Below, in pieces: positions 24,177-34,582 of a DNA stretch of 64,000 bases (the stretch's first letter is position 1; each line of letters begins with the position of its first letter). This stretch comes from Amycolatopsis acidicola (GTDB lineage Bacteria; Actinomycetota; Actinomycetes; Mycobacteriales; Pseudonocardiaceae): positions 1 through 64,000 of the forward strand of contig NZ_VMNW02000042.1 of the NCBI RefSeq assembly GCF_007713735.2, given 5' to 3'. Under the pieces are notes generated by a model, which had not been told where the DNA came from, made no database searches, and was given only the letters and a program-made list of their open reading frames with translations. The position numbers and the translations under genes were made by a program.

Positions 24177-24794
24177 GTGCGATTCTCCGTCCTGCCCACC
24201 GACACCGCGTTCTACGACATGTTCGGCAGGTCCGCCGACCACCTCGTCACCGGCGCGCGGCTGCTCACCGAAATGCTCGACAGCGGCAACGATCGCGCCG
24301 CCACGGCACGCAAGATCAAGGACGTCGAACACGACTGCGACGACGTCACCCACGAAATCGTCCGCCGCGTGAACTCCACGTTCGTCACCCCGTTCGACCG
24401 CGAGGACATCTACCAGCTCACCAGCAGGCTCGACGACGTCATGGACAACATGGAGGCGGCGGCCGACTACATCCATCTCTACGACATCCGGGAACTGCCT
24501 CCGGGGGTGCCCGACCAGGTGGAAGTCCTCCGGCACGCGGCGGATCTGACCGCGGCGGCGATGCCGAAGCTGCGGGGGATGCGGGATCTCGAGGAGTACT
24601 GGATCGAGGTCAACCGGCTGGAAAACGTCGGCGACGACATCTACCGCAAAAGCCTGGCCAACCTGTTCTCCGGCGAATACGACACGCTCACCGTGATGCG
24701 GTTGCGGGACGTGGTGGAAGAGCTGGAGGCCGCGGTCGACTCGTTCGAGAAGGTGGCGAACATCGTCGAGCAGATCGCGCTCAAGGAGTCCTGA
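24177..24794 (+). CDS. DUF47 / PhoU-like phosphate transport accessory protein
   Basis: All-helical cytoplasmic protein of 205 residues of the Pit accessory (DUF47, TIGR00153-like) group. The typical segments are KIKDVEHDCDDVTHEIVRR near 44, FVTPFDREDIYQL near 68 and RLDDVMDNMEAAADY. Such proteins are encoded before PiT transporters and are thought to control them. GTG 24177 follows GAGGGG. The downstream PiT gene begins right after the stop. Confidence 0.92.
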   Translation: MRFSVLPTDTAFYDMFGRSADHLVTGARLLTEMLDSGNDRAATARKIKDVEHDCDDVTHEIVRRVNSTFVTPFDREDIYQLTSRLDDVMDNMEAAADYIHLYDIRELPPGVPDQVEVLRHAADLTAAAMPKLRGMRDLEEYWIEVNRLENVGDDIYRKSLANLFSGEYDTLTVMRLRDVVEELEAAVDSFEKVANIVEQIALKES

Positions 24795-25790
24795 GTGGAC
24801 CTCGCGCTCGTCATCGCGGTCGTCGTGATCGCGCTCGCCTTCGACTACACCAACGGTTTCCACGACGCGGCCAACGCGATCGCCACCTCCGTCTCCACCC
24901 GCGCGCTCACCCCGAAGATCGCGCTGCTGCTCGCCGCCGTGCTGAACCTGGCGGGCGCGCTGGTGTCCGAAGGGGTCGCGAGCACGATCGGCAGCGGCAT
25001 CATCACGCCGCCGGAAACCGAGCACGGGATGGTGATCGTCCTTTCCGGACTGCTCGGCGCCATCACCTGGAACCTCATCACGTGGTGGCTCGGGCTGCCG
25101 TCCTCGTCCTCGCACGCGCTGATCGGCGGGCTCATCGGCGCGGGCATCGCCGGTGCGGTGACCGTGCACTGGTCGGTGATCATCGGGAAGGTGCTCGTCC
25201 CGATGGTGATCTCGCCGCTGATCGGGTTCGGGCTGGCTTACGGGGTGATGGTCGGGATCTCGTGGCTGTTCCGCCGGGCCTCGCCCCACCGCGTGCAGCG
25301 GGGATTCCGGACGGGACAGTCGTTTTCGGCCGCGGCGCTCGCTTTCGGGCACGGCCTGCAGGACGCGCAGAAGACGATGGGCGTCATCGTGCTGGCACTC
25401 ACGACGGCCGGACTGCACAGCGGCCACGACGTCCCGCTGTGGGTCAAACTCGCCGCGGCCGGGGCGATTTCGCTGGGTACGTATTCCGGTGGCTGGCGCA
25501 TCATGCGCACCCTCGGCCGCCGCGTGATCAAACTCGACCCGGTGCGCGGTTTCGCCGCCGACTCCACGGCTTCGGGCGTGCTGTACGTGATGGCGCTCGG
25601 CCTGCAGGCGCCGGTTTCCACGACGCACACGATCAGCTCCGCGATCATGGGCGTCGGCGCGACCCGCAGGCTGTCCGCCGTGCGGTGGGGAGTCGCCGGG
25701 AACATCGTCAGCGCCTGGGTCCTGACCAGCCCCGCGACGGCCATCATCGCGGGGCTGGTGTACCTGGTCGCTTCCCTCTGGCTCGGGTGA
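24795..25790 (+). CDS. pit: PiT family inorganic phosphate transporter
   Basis: Low-affinity phosphate (metal-phosphate):H+ symporter of 331 residues with about ten membrane helices. The two PiT signatures are present: FDYTNGFHDAANAIATS near residue 15 and LQAPVSTTHTISSAIMGVG near 270, plus SSSSHALIGGLIG. GTG 24795 starts directly after the DUF47 stop, with AAGGAG 6 bp upstream. Uptake of phosphate by this protein would supply the polyphosphate operon next door. Confidence 0.95.
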   Translation: MDLALVIAVVVIALAFDYTNGFHDAANAIATSVSTRALTPKIALLLAAVLNLAGALVSEGVASTIGSGIITPPETEHGMVIVLSGLLGAITWNLITWWLGLPSSSSHALIGGLIGAGIAGAVTVHWSVIIGKVLVPMVISPLIGFGLAYGVMVGISWLFRRASPHRVQRGFRTGQSFSAAALAFGHGLQDAQKTMGVIVLALTTAGLHSGHDVPLWVKLAAAGAISLGTYSGGWRIMRTLGRRVIKLDPVRGFAADSTASGVLYVMALGLQAPVSTTHTISSAIMGVGATRRLSAVRWGVAGNIVSAWVLTSPATAIIAGLVYLVASLWLG

Positions 25791-25871
25791 GCGTCGGGCC
25801 CCAGCCGCGCCGTACGGGCGGCGGTCCGCACAGGCGGGCGGGCAGTCTGCGCCAGCAGACGCCCGCCCGGA

Positions 25872-26020
25872 GTTGGGTGGTCATCCCGTCGCCTGCCCTG
25901 GCCCTCATCACTTCGGCCCGGGCCCGCAACCTCTGCTGGGTCCGGCGCCCGAGAACACAAAGCTTGCGGGCCCGGGGTGAAGTGATACCGCTACCGCAGG
26001 CGACGGGATGACCACCCGAC
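25872..26020. repeat. Large imperfect inverted repeat, about 60-bp arms
   Basis: The arm 25872-25931 is mirrored by 25962-26020. Outer 22 bp match almost perfectly (GGGTGGTCATCCCGTCGCCTGC), the middle has mismatched pairs, and the inner CCCGGGCCCGCAA matches again. The loop is 30 nt. It lies in the 736-bp gene-free interval between PiT and a convergent SDR gene. It could be a bidirectional terminator, but it is far larger than usual ones; a non-autonomous palindromic element or structured RNA is also possible. Confidence 0.75.
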
Positions 26021-26180
26021 TCCCCCAACCCAGCCACGCTGGGAGTTAAGCGTGTCTGCAAAACCCCTGTCATCCCGGAGCCAGCCCGTCCGGCGAGGAC
26101 ATTCTTTTTGCTTTTCCCCTCGGCTTTTTGGGCTCGATGCGGCCTGAGGCAGCAACGGACGCGCGCAGGGCGCGCTGTGT

Positions 26181-26306
26181 GCACCCCTCCGCCGCCCCGA
26201 TCCGGAAGTGTTCGCGATCTCGGCACCGCGTCAAGGCGGGAAAGATGCCTTGACCCGGCACCAAGATCGCAAGGGACAGCTGGGGATCGGAGCGGCGGAG
26301 GGGTGT
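26181..26306. repeat. Second large inverted repeat with nested palindromes
   Basis: The outer arms match as CACCCCTCCGCCGC near 26182 with its mirror near 26292-26305. Inside, GCGATCT (from 26214) through GTCAAGGC mirrors GCCTTGAC through AGATCGC with few mismatches and a short loop near 26240-26245. The whole 126 bp could fold into one long hairpin. It is unrelated in sequence to the repeat at 25872. Confidence 0.7.
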
Positions 26307-26364
26307 GGCCGTCGGGTGTTCCCGGCTTTCGTTGCCGGGTGACATTTGGCGCCGGGTGGTCGTC

Positions 26365-26439
26365 GGGACGGCTCGCTTCGCGTTGCCGACCGGCGGTTGA
26401 CGGGGCGAGGCTGGCGGGACGGCTCGCTTCGCGTTGCCG
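26365..26439. repeat. 24-bp direct repeat with a 51-bp period
   Basis: An identical 24-bp unit beginning GGGACGGCTCGCTTCGCG lies at 26365-26388 and 26416-26439. The flanks after each copy are also similar (CGGTTG). Together with the two inverted repeats it makes the whole 25791-26526 interval repeat-rich; no gene is visible in it. Confidence 0.75.
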
Positions 26440-26526
26440 GGTGGCGGTTGCGCGGTGGGAAGCGGGGGCGAGGTGGGCCTCCGCTTTCGTTCCCGGGAAA
26501 CGGCCGGTCACCGCCGGCCGGGTTTC

Positions 26527-28304
<1,778 letters not shown>

Positions 28305-28394
28305 CTAGGCGACCCTTGACAATTCCACCGGGGATTCGCGATCGTCGATGAACTCTGTGGCAGGTCCGCCACGAAATCCCAAGGAGGACGAGAA

Positions 28395-29561
28395 ATGACC
28401 GACGCCGTCATCGTCGACGCGGTGCGCACCGCTTCGGGCAAGGGGAAACCGGGCGGGCAGCTCTCCGGATTCCACCCGGCCGCCCTGCTGTCCGACGTCC
28501 TGTCCGCGCTCGTGGACCGCACCGGCATCGACCCCGCGCTGATCGACGACGTGATCGGCGGCTGCGTGGGCCAGGCCGGGGAACAGGCCGTCAACATCAC
28601 GCGCAGCGCGGTACTCGGCGCCGGGCTGCCGGAGCACATTCCCGCCACGACGATCGACCGCCAGTGCGGGTCCAGCCAGCAGGCCGCGCATTTCGCCGCG
28701 CAGGGCGTGCTCGCGGGCGCGTACGACGTGGCGATCGCCTGCGGCGTCGAGCTGATGAGCAAGGTGCCGATCGGCACGGCACCGATGGGGCAGGACCCGT
28801 TCGGGCCCGCCGTCGCCGCCCGCTACCCGGAAGGCCTGGTCAACCAAGGGGTTTCGGCCGAGCTGATCGCGGCGCGCTGGAAGCTCGACCGCGCCGCGCT
28901 CGACGAGTACTCCGCCCGTTCCCACGCCCGCGCGGCCGCGACCATCGCCGCCGGGGGCTTCGACAACGAGATCGTGCCGATCGGCTCGGTCGCCCAGGAC
29001 GAGACGGTGCGGCCGAGCACCACGGCCGAAGGGCTCTCGGCGCTCAAACCGTCCTTTCGCGACGAACGGCTTTCGGCCCGGTTCCCGGAGATCGACTGGA
29101 AGATCACCCCTGGCAACTCCTCGCCCCTGACCGACGGCGCCTCCGCCGTGCTCATCATGAGCGAGGACAAGGCGAACAGCCTCGGGCTGCGGCCGAAGGC
29201 CCGCTTCCACACGTTCGCCGTCACCGGCAGCGACCCGCTGTTCATGCTCACCGGCGTGCTCCCGGCCACCCGCAAGGCGCTGGACCGGTCCGGGCTGGCG
29301 ATCGACGCGATCGACGCCTACGAGGTGAACGAGGCCTTCGCGCCGGTGCCGCTGGTGTGGCAGCAGGAGTTCGGGGCCGACCCGGACAGGCTGAACCCAC
29401 GCGGCGGGGCCATCGCGCTCGGCCACGCGCTCGGGGCTTCGGGCACGCGCCTGCTCACCACGCTGCTCAACCACCTCGAAGCCACGGGCGGCCGTTACGG
29501 CCTGCAGACCATGTGCGAGGGCGGCGGGATGGCCAACGCCACGATCATCGAACGGCTCTGA
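28395..29561 (+). CDS. Acetyl-CoA acetyltransferase / 3-ketoacyl-CoA thiolase (FadA5-like)
   Basis: Thiolase of 388 residues that cleaves 3-ketoacyl-CoA to acetyl-CoA and a shortened acyl-CoA. The nucleophile Cys91 is in DRQCGSSQQAAHF, the form seen in steroid thiolase FadA5. NEAFAP and GGAIALGHALGASGTRL are the other active-site loops. The last cysteine loop reads MCEGGGMA. AAGGAGG precedes the ATG. The gene is divergent from the nitronate monooxygenase-SDR pair. Confidence 0.93.
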   Translation: MTDAVIVDAVRTASGKGKPGGQLSGFHPAALLSDVLSALVDRTGIDPALIDDVIGGCVGQAGEQAVNITRSAVLGAGLPEHIPATTIDRQCGSSQQAAHFAAQGVLAGAYDVAIACGVELMSKVPIGTAPMGQDPFGPAVAARYPEGLVNQGVSAELIAARWKLDRAALDEYSARSHARAAATIAAGGFDNEIVPIGSVAQDETVRPSTTAEGLSALKPSFRDERLSARFPEIDWKITPGNSSPLTDGASAVLIMSEDKANSLGLRPKARFHTFAVTGSDPLFMLTGVLPATRKALDRSGLAIDAIDAYEVNEAFAPVPLVWQQEFGADPDRLNPRGGAIALGHALGASGTRLLTTLLNHLEATGGRYGLQTMCEGGGMANATIIERL

Positions 29562-29568
29562 GCCCGGC

Positions 29569-29598
29569 CCGGCCGGCGTCCGCCCGGACGCCGGCCGG
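29569..29598. terminator. Bidirectional hairpin between thiolase and ferredoxin reductase genes
   Basis: A perfect 13-bp stem, CCGGCCGGCGTCC (29569-29581) with GGACGCCGGCCGG (29586-29598), has a 4-nt loop and lies between convergent stop codons. Confidence 0.8.
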
Positions 29599-29604
29599 AG
29601 TCGC

Positions 29605-31191
29605 TTACCGTCCACTCGCGACCGTCAGCATCTCTTGTTTGGTCACGATCTTCAGCCGCGGGCGCCCGGACTCCGCGCCACGCTCGCGTTCGGTTTCGTC
29701 GATGCGCCGCCACCCGTCGAAGCCGACGGCGCCCGGGACGCGTCCGGCCATCAGCGCGGCGAACTCTTCCCTGGTGTGCAGGGGTTTCACGAGCCTGCCG
29801 GAGACGAAGTCCTCCAGCAGCCCGGCCACCGACTCCTCCGCGCACACCTTGTTGCTGCCGATCACGCCGGTGGGCCCGCGTTTCACCCAGCCCGTGCAGT
29901 AGACGCCCGCGACGGGCTCGCCCGTTTCCGGTTCCAGTACACGGCCGCGTTCGTTCGGCAGGATTCCCTTGTCGGCGTTGAAAGGCAGCCCGGCGAGCGG
30001 CTGCGACGAGAACCCGATGGCACGCACCACAAGCGAGGCCGCCAGCTCACCCTGCCCCGCCAGCGTGATGCTCTCCACCCGGTCCGTCCCGTTCAGCGCC
30101 TCCGGCACGGACCGGAACCGCAGGTCGATCCGCTTGCCTCCGCTGGGCTCGCGCGCCGCTTCCGTCAGCACCCGGAACCGGCGGTCGCCGGGATCCAGGT
30201 GCTCGAGGTCTTCGGGCGGGCAGGTGACGGTCAGCTCGACGCCGGGCAGCTTCGCCAGCTCTTCGAGTTCCCCCGCGCTGCAGGCGATCGACTCCGGTCC
30301 GCGCCTGCCGACGATGACCACCTCGCGGATGTTGCTGTCCCGCAACGCCTGCAACGCGGGCTCGGCGATGTCCGTGCGAGCCAGGGTTTCCGGGTCCCGC
30401 ATCAGGATCCGCGCGACGTCCAGCGCCACGTTGCCGGTCCCGATGACCACGGCGCGTTCCCCGGAGAGATCCACGACGTCACCGGAGTGGTCGGGATGCC
30501 CGTTGTACCAGGCCACGAAGTCCTTGGCGCCGTGGGAGCCCGGCAGGTCCTCGCCCTCGATGCCGAGCCGGCGGTCGTCCTGCGCGCCGGTCGCGACGAT
30601 GACCGCGTGGTGGTGCTCCAGCAGTTCCGCGACCGTGACGTCGGTGCCGACGTGCACGTTGAAGTAACAGTCCACATTGGAGCGCGACAGCACGGAGGCG
30701 AACCGGTCCGCGATCAGCTTGGTGCGCGGGTGATCGGGCGCGACGCCCGAACGCACGAGGCCGAACGGCGCGGGCTGACGGTCCAGCACTGTGACGTGCG
30801 TCCCCCTGTTCGTGGCCAGTTCCGTGGCGGCGTAACAGGCCGCGGGCCCGGTGCCGATCACCGCCACCCGCAGTTCCTCGGCCGCTTCGGGCAACCTCGG
30901 CCGGACGTGCCGCACCGGGATCCGGTCATAGTCCGCTCCGGACGCGAAGTGCGCGGCGTTGACGTCCAGGTATCCCGAAAGCTCCGCCGGCAGGTCGTGG
31001 TCCGGGTGGATCGCGTCCACCGGGCACTCCTCGACGCAGGCGCCGCAGTCGATGCAGACCGCCGGGTCGATGTAGAGCTGCTCGGCCGTTTCGAACTCCG
31101 GGTCACCCGGCCGGGGCCGGATGCACTGGACCGGGCAGACGGCCACGCACGAGGCGTCGCGGCAACAGCCTTGGGAGATAACGAAGGTCAT
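29605..31191 (-). CDS. Ferredoxin fused to ferredoxin-NADP reductase (FprB-like)
   Basis: A 528-residue redox protein. The first 80 residues are a 7Fe/8Fe-type ferredoxin with Cys clusters CRDASCVAVCPVQC and CIDCGACVEECP. The rest is an adrenodoxin-reductase-like flavoprotein with VIGTGPAACYAATELA for FAD and VIGTGNVALDVARIL for NADPH. Such proteins carry electrons from NADPH to P450s or other oxygenases. ATG 31191 has GAGGAGG 10 nt upstream. It is divergent from a P450 across a shared operator and is probably its redox partner. Confidence 0.92.
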   Translation of the reverse strand: MTFVISQGCCRDASCVAVCPVQCIRPRPGDPEFETAEQLYIDPAVCIDCGACVEECPVDAIHPDHDLPAELSGYLDVNAAHFASGADYDRIPVRHVRPRLPEAAEELRVAVIGTGPAACYAATELATNRGTHVTVLDRQPAPFGLVRSGVAPDHPRTKLIADRFASVLSRSNVDCYFNVHVGTDVTVAELLEHHHAVIVATGAQDDRRLGIEGEDLPGSHGAKDFVAWYNGHPDHSGDVVDLSGERAVVIGTGNVALDVARILMRDPETLARTDIAEPALQALRDSNIREVVIVGRRGPESIACSAGELEELAKLPGVELTVTCPPEDLEHLDPGDRRFRVLTEAAREPSGGKRIDLRFRSVPEALNGTDRVESITLAGQGELAASLVVRAIGFSSQPLAGLPFNADKGILPNERGRVLEPETGEPVAGVYCTGWVKRGPTGVIGSNKVCAEESVAGLLEDFVSGRLVKPLHTREEFAALMAGRVPGAVGFDGWRRIDETERERGAESGRPRLKIVTKQEMLTVASGR

Positions 31192-31228
31192 CCGTGTCGT
31201 GCCTCCTCGCACTCAGTCTCAACATAGT

Positions 31229-31245
31229 AATCTTTGCTAAGATAA
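31229..31245. promoter_or_regulatory. Catabolic regulon operator, site 1
   Basis: AATCTTTGCTAAGATAA lies between the divergent ferredoxin-reductase (start 31191) and P450 (start 31290) genes. It matches the palindrome AATCTTTGYAARGATT found again near 36.4, 54.7 and 57.3 kb. Confidence 0.6.
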
Positions 31246-31289
31246 GGCACAATGGTCCCCGTCGGCGCGGACGGAAGGGAAGCGGCACG

Positions 31290-32525
31290 ATGAAGACGAA
31301 GAAGGAGCTCGCGGTCGAGTTCGACCACCACTCGCCGGACTTCAACCGTGATCCGGTGCCGGAGCTCACCGCGCTGCGGCAGAAGTGCCCGCTCGGGTAC
31401 ACCGCCAGCCACGACGGTTACTGGGTGGCCACCACCTACGACAACGCGCGCCGCGTGCTGTCCGAGCCGGAGAACTTCACCGTCGAGCGCAGCGCGGACG
31501 GCCTGCGCGGCGGGAAGCTGATCCCGTCGGCGCCGCACGCGCCGCTGATCCTCCCCGGCGCGCTGGACGGCCCGCCGCACGACAGGCTGCGTGACCCGCT
31601 GCGCCGGTTCTTCCTGCGCCCGAACGTGGAAGCCCACATGGCCGAAGCGGTCACCGGGTTCGTCGCGGAGCTCCTCGCCACGCTGCGCGACCGCGACGAG
31701 TTCGAGTTCGCCTCCGAGTTCAGCTTCGAGCTGACCGTGCGCACGATCTTCCGGCTCGTCGGCCTCGACGACGAGATCGAGGACAAGGGCGAGTTCATCC
31801 GGATGCTGGAGGACGCGTTCGCCATCGACCCCGAGGCAGGCTCGGACCGCGACTCGGTGGCGCAGGTGACCTCCTCGCGGTTCCTCGAAGCGGAAGCGCT
31901 GGTCAAGAGCGTGGTCGTGGCCAGGAAAGTGGCGCCCACCGAGGACCTGATCGGCATCATGGTGGCCGCGGAACCGGAGCTGACCGTCGACGAGATCGTG
32001 TCGCTGACGCTGTCGCTGGTGCTCGGCGGGGTCCGCACCACCGCGGCGACGCTGGAAAACGTGGTCTGGCATCTGGACCAGGACCGGAAGCTGCGCGAAG
32101 AGCTGCGCGCCGACCCGGCCCGGATCCCGCGGGTGATCGACGAGCTGGTGCGCTACTACCCCGCCACGCCGGTGGTCGCGAGGACGGCGGTGCGGGACGT
32201 GGAACTGGACGGGGCACTGATCCACGAGGGCGATCGCATCGCCGCGGTCATCCCGTCGGCGAACCTCGACGAGGACCGGTTCCCCTGCGCGGAGCGGATC
32301 GACCCCGACCGCCGTGACGGGCCGCCGCTGACGTTCGGCGCCGGAATCCACTTCTGCATGGGGATCTGGCTCGCCAAGATGGAGCTCCGCCTCGCGGTGG
32401 CCGGCCTGCTGGCCGAAATGCCGGACTACGAGGTGGACCGGGCGGCGTCCCGGCGGTTCGAGAAGCTGGGCGTGAACAACGGCTGGGCACGGCTCGTCGT
32501 GCGGCCCCGGACTGGCACACTTTGA
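31290..32525 (+). CDS. Cytochrome P450 (atypical I-helix)
   Basis: Soluble bacterial P450 of 411 residues. The heme loop FGAGIHFCMGIWLAKMEL places the ligand Cys near 355, and ExxR is ELVR. In the I-helix the usual A/G-G-x-D/E-T-T reads GGVRTT, so Arg stands where the proton-relay acid is expected. This may change oxygen activation. ATG 31290 has a GGAAGGGAAG-like site. Sharing a promoter region with the FprB-like gene suggests a monooxygenase pair acting early in the catabolic pathway. Substrate unknown. Confidence 0.92.
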   Translation: MKTKKELAVEFDHHSPDFNRDPVPELTALRQKCPLGYTASHDGYWVATTYDNARRVLSEPENFTVERSADGLRGGKLIPSAPHAPLILPGALDGPPHDRLRDPLRRFFLRPNVEAHMAEAVTGFVAELLATLRDRDEFEFASEFSFELTVRTIFRLVGLDDEIEDKGEFIRMLEDAFAIDPEAGSDRDSVAQVTSSRFLEAEALVKSVVVARKVAPTEDLIGIMVAAEPELTVDEIVSLTLSLVLGGVRTTAATLENVVWHLDQDRKLREELRADPARIPRVIDELVRYYPATPVVARTAVRDVELDGALIHEGDRIAAVIPSANLDEDRFPCAERIDPDRRDGPPLTFGAGIHFCMGIWLAKMELRLAVAGLLAEMPDYEVDRAASRRFEKLGVNNGWARLVVRPRTGTL

Positions 32526-32559
32526 GCGTGGCGGGCACGGGTCACCGCGTAATACCGAT

Positions 32560-32575
32560 AAACTTGACAATGTTT
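32560..32575. promoter_or_regulatory. Promoter and possible operator of the GntR gene
   Basis: A TTGACA -35 hexamer (32564-32569) lies inside an imperfect palindrome AAACTTGACAATGTTT, about 30 bp before the GntR start. It does not match the AATCTTT operator, so autoregulation by the same site is not shown. Confidence 0.35.
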
Positions 32576-32603
32576 TTCGCTTGAACCGAGTTGGGAGCCG
32601 TTC

Positions 32604-33446
32604 ATGCTCGACCATCTGGACCGGCCGCGACGCGCGCGCGTGCAGCCGCGGCTCGCCGAGATGATCGCGTCCGAACTCCGCGAGCAGATCCTCAACGGCG
32701 CGTACGGCGACTCCATGCTGCCCAAGCAGGAAGACCTGATCGCCCAGTTCGGGGTGAGCGCGCCGCCGATGCGGGAGGCGCTGCGCATCCTCGAGGTCGA
32801 CGGGCTGATCACGGTGCGCCGCGGCAAGGTCGGCGGGGCGGTGATCCACCGGCCGGACGGCGGTTCGGTCGCGCATTCGCTGGGCATGACGCTGCAGGGC
32901 GAGCGGGTCCGCCTCAGCGACCTCGCCGACACGGTGCTGCAGCTGGAACCGCTGTGCGCGGCGGGCTGCGCCCGGATGGCCGACCGCGCGACGGTGCTGC
33001 AGCCGCTCATCGAGGCGAACCTGGCCGAGACCGAGGCGGCCATCGGTGACGGGCTCGTGTTCACCCACACCTCCCGTCTCTTCCACGACCTGATCGTGGC
33101 GCACGTGCCGGAGGCCACGATGGGCCTCGTCGTGCGCAGCGTCGTCGCGGTGTGGACGGCACAGGAAGAGACGTGGGCGCACGAAGTGTCCGAGGCGGGG
33201 CGCTACCCCAACCGCCGTGAGCAGCGCACCGCGCTCAACGCGCACAAGCGGATCGCCGAGTCGATCCTCAAGGGTGACGCGGGCGAGGCGGAGCGCATCG
33301 CCCGCGCCCACGCGAAGGCCCTGCAGAAGCGGGTGCTCGCGGAGTTCGGCAACCGTGTCGTGGACGCCTCCTCGCCCCGCGCGCTGCGCGGGTTGCGCGA
33401 CGTCACCGAGCGTCAGACGGATCTGCACGTCTACCAGCAGGACTGA
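32604..33446 (+). CDS. FadR-type GntR transcriptional regulator
   Basis: Regulator of 280 residues. The N-terminal winged helix (about 15-80) has IASELREQIL, QFGVSAPPMREALRILEVDGLITVRRGKVGG and is typical GntR. The C-terminal helical FCD-like domain (about 100-245) would bind an acyl-CoA or organic acid through Asp/His residues (FHDLIV and nearby). It is the only regulator inside the catabolic cluster and the best candidate to bind the AATCTTTGYAARGATT palindromes, though the classic FadR-type site differs. GGGAG precedes the ATG. Confidence 0.88.
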   Translation: MLDHLDRPRRARVQPRLAEMIASELREQILNGAYGDSMLPKQEDLIAQFGVSAPPMREALRILEVDGLITVRRGKVGGAVIHRPDGGSVAHSLGMTLQGERVRLSDLADTVLQLEPLCAAGCARMADRATVLQPLIEANLAETEAAIGDGLVFTHTSRLFHDLIVAHVPEATMGLVVRSVVAVWTAQEETWAHEVSEAGRYPNRREQRTALNAHKRIAESILKGDAGEAERIARAHAKALQKRVLAEFGNRVVDASSPRALRGLRDVTERQTDLHVYQQD

Positions 33447-33470
33447 CCGGCGGGGCCGGCCCGCCCCGGT
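33446..33470. terminator. Imperfect hairpin between convergent GntR and acyl-CoA dehydrogenase genes
   Basis: GGCGGG and CCCGCC around a short GCCGG loop, flanked by ACCGG and CCGGT, can form a GC-rich hairpin in the 26-bp gap between the two stops. Confidence 0.4.
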
Positions 33471-33472
33471 GT

Positions 33473-34582
33473 TCATCGGGGCAGGCCGAGCACCCGCTGC
33501 GCCAGGATGTTCAGCTGGATCTGTTCGGAACCGCCGTAGATGGAGGCGGCGCGGGAGTACAGGTAGCGCCGCAGCCACGGCGAAGTCGTCTCGCCCAGCA
33601 ACGCGGCCGGCCCGAGCAGCTTGACCGCCGCCTCGTGCAGGGCCTGGTCGACCTCGGTCATCAGCAGTTTGTCCACGGACATCTCCGGCCCGGGCGGGGC
33701 GTCCGAATCGTCCCGCTCGCCGAGCCGCCGGCCGACGTGCTGGCTCAGCACCCGGTACAGCACCTCGACGCGGCCCAGTTCGCGGCGCACCAGCGGGTCG
33801 CCGGGACGGCGTCGCGCCAGCTCCCCGCGCAGCTCGTGCAGGGTGGCGCCGAACTTGGACAGGTAACCGACGTCGGCCGCGCCCCGCTCGTAGGCGACGG
33901 TCATCATCGCGATGCCCCAGCCGTCACCCTCGGCACCGACACGGTTCCCGGCCGGCACCTCGACCTCGTCGAGAAAGATCTCGGAGAACTCGGACTCGTC
34001 GGTGATCGCGCGGATCGGGCGGACCTCCACGCCGGGTGAGCGCAGCGGCACGATGAACGCGGAGATCCCCTTGTGGCGCCCGTCGGCGGGGCCGGTGCGG
34101 GCCAGCAGCAGGCAGTAGTCCGCGTAGTCACCGTAGGTGGTCCAGACCTTTTGGCCGGTGATCCGGTACGTGTCGCCGTCGAGGACGGCGCGCGCCGCGA
34201 TCCCGGCCAGGTCGGAGCCGGCGTTCGGCTCGCTGAAGCCCTGGCACCAGTAGTCGGCGCCGCTGAGCAGGCCGGGCAGGTACCGCTCCCGCTGTTCCTC
34301 GGTGCCCCACTGCAGGAGCGCGCGGCCGAGGTAGCCGATACGGGGCGCGTCCGGCGCGCCGTACTCGCCGACCTCCTCGTTGAGGACCACGTCGTAGATG
34401 TTCCCGAGGCCCTGGCCGCCGTACTCGCGGGGCCAGGACAGCCCGACCCAGCCGCCTTCGAACAGGGTCTGGTGCCAGCGCTTGAGGAACAGCGCGTGCG
34501 GCTCGTCCGGCTCGGGCGTGATCACGTTCGTGTCCAGCCAGGCCCGCAACCGCGCGCGGAACTCCGCGATCTCGTCGGTCAT
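33473..34582 (-). CDS. Acyl-CoA dehydrogenase, large subunit of heteromeric pair 1
   Basis: FAD-dependent acyl-CoA dehydrogenase of 369 residues that introduces a 2,3-double bond in acyl-CoA. It shows WPREYGGQGL near 50, YWCQGFSEPNAGSDLAG near 115, ITGQKVWTTYGDYADY near 140 and YGGSEQIQLNILAQRVLGL at the end. ATG 34582 overlaps the stop of a smaller dehydrogenase gene (ATGA). A large and a small subunit encoded side by side is the layout of alpha2beta2 enzymes such as ChsE1-ChsE2 in actinobacterial steroid degradation. Confidence 0.92.
   Translation of the reverse strand: MTDEIAEFRARLRAWLDTNVITPEPDEPHALFLKRWHQTLFEGGWVGLSWPREYGGQGLGNIYDVVLNEEVGEYGAPDAPRIGYLGRALLQWGTEEQRERYLPGLLSGADYWCQGFSEPNAGSDLAGIAARAVLDGDTYRITGQKVWTTYGDYADYCLLLARTGPADGRHKGISAFIVPLRSPGVEVRPIRAITDESEFSEIFLDEVEVPAGNRVGAEGDGWGIAMMTVAYERGAADVGYLSKFGATLHELRGELARRRPGDPLVRRELGRVEVLYRVLSQHVGRRLGERDDSDAPPGPEMSVDKLLMTEVDQALHEAAVKLLGPAALLGETTSPWLRRYLYSRAASIYGGSEQIQLNILAQRVLGLPR

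Noticed and set aside
25791-26526. Coding genes in the repeat-rich interval
   Set aside because: Open frames here are Arg/Pro/Gly-rich, have no start context and are explained by the repeats.
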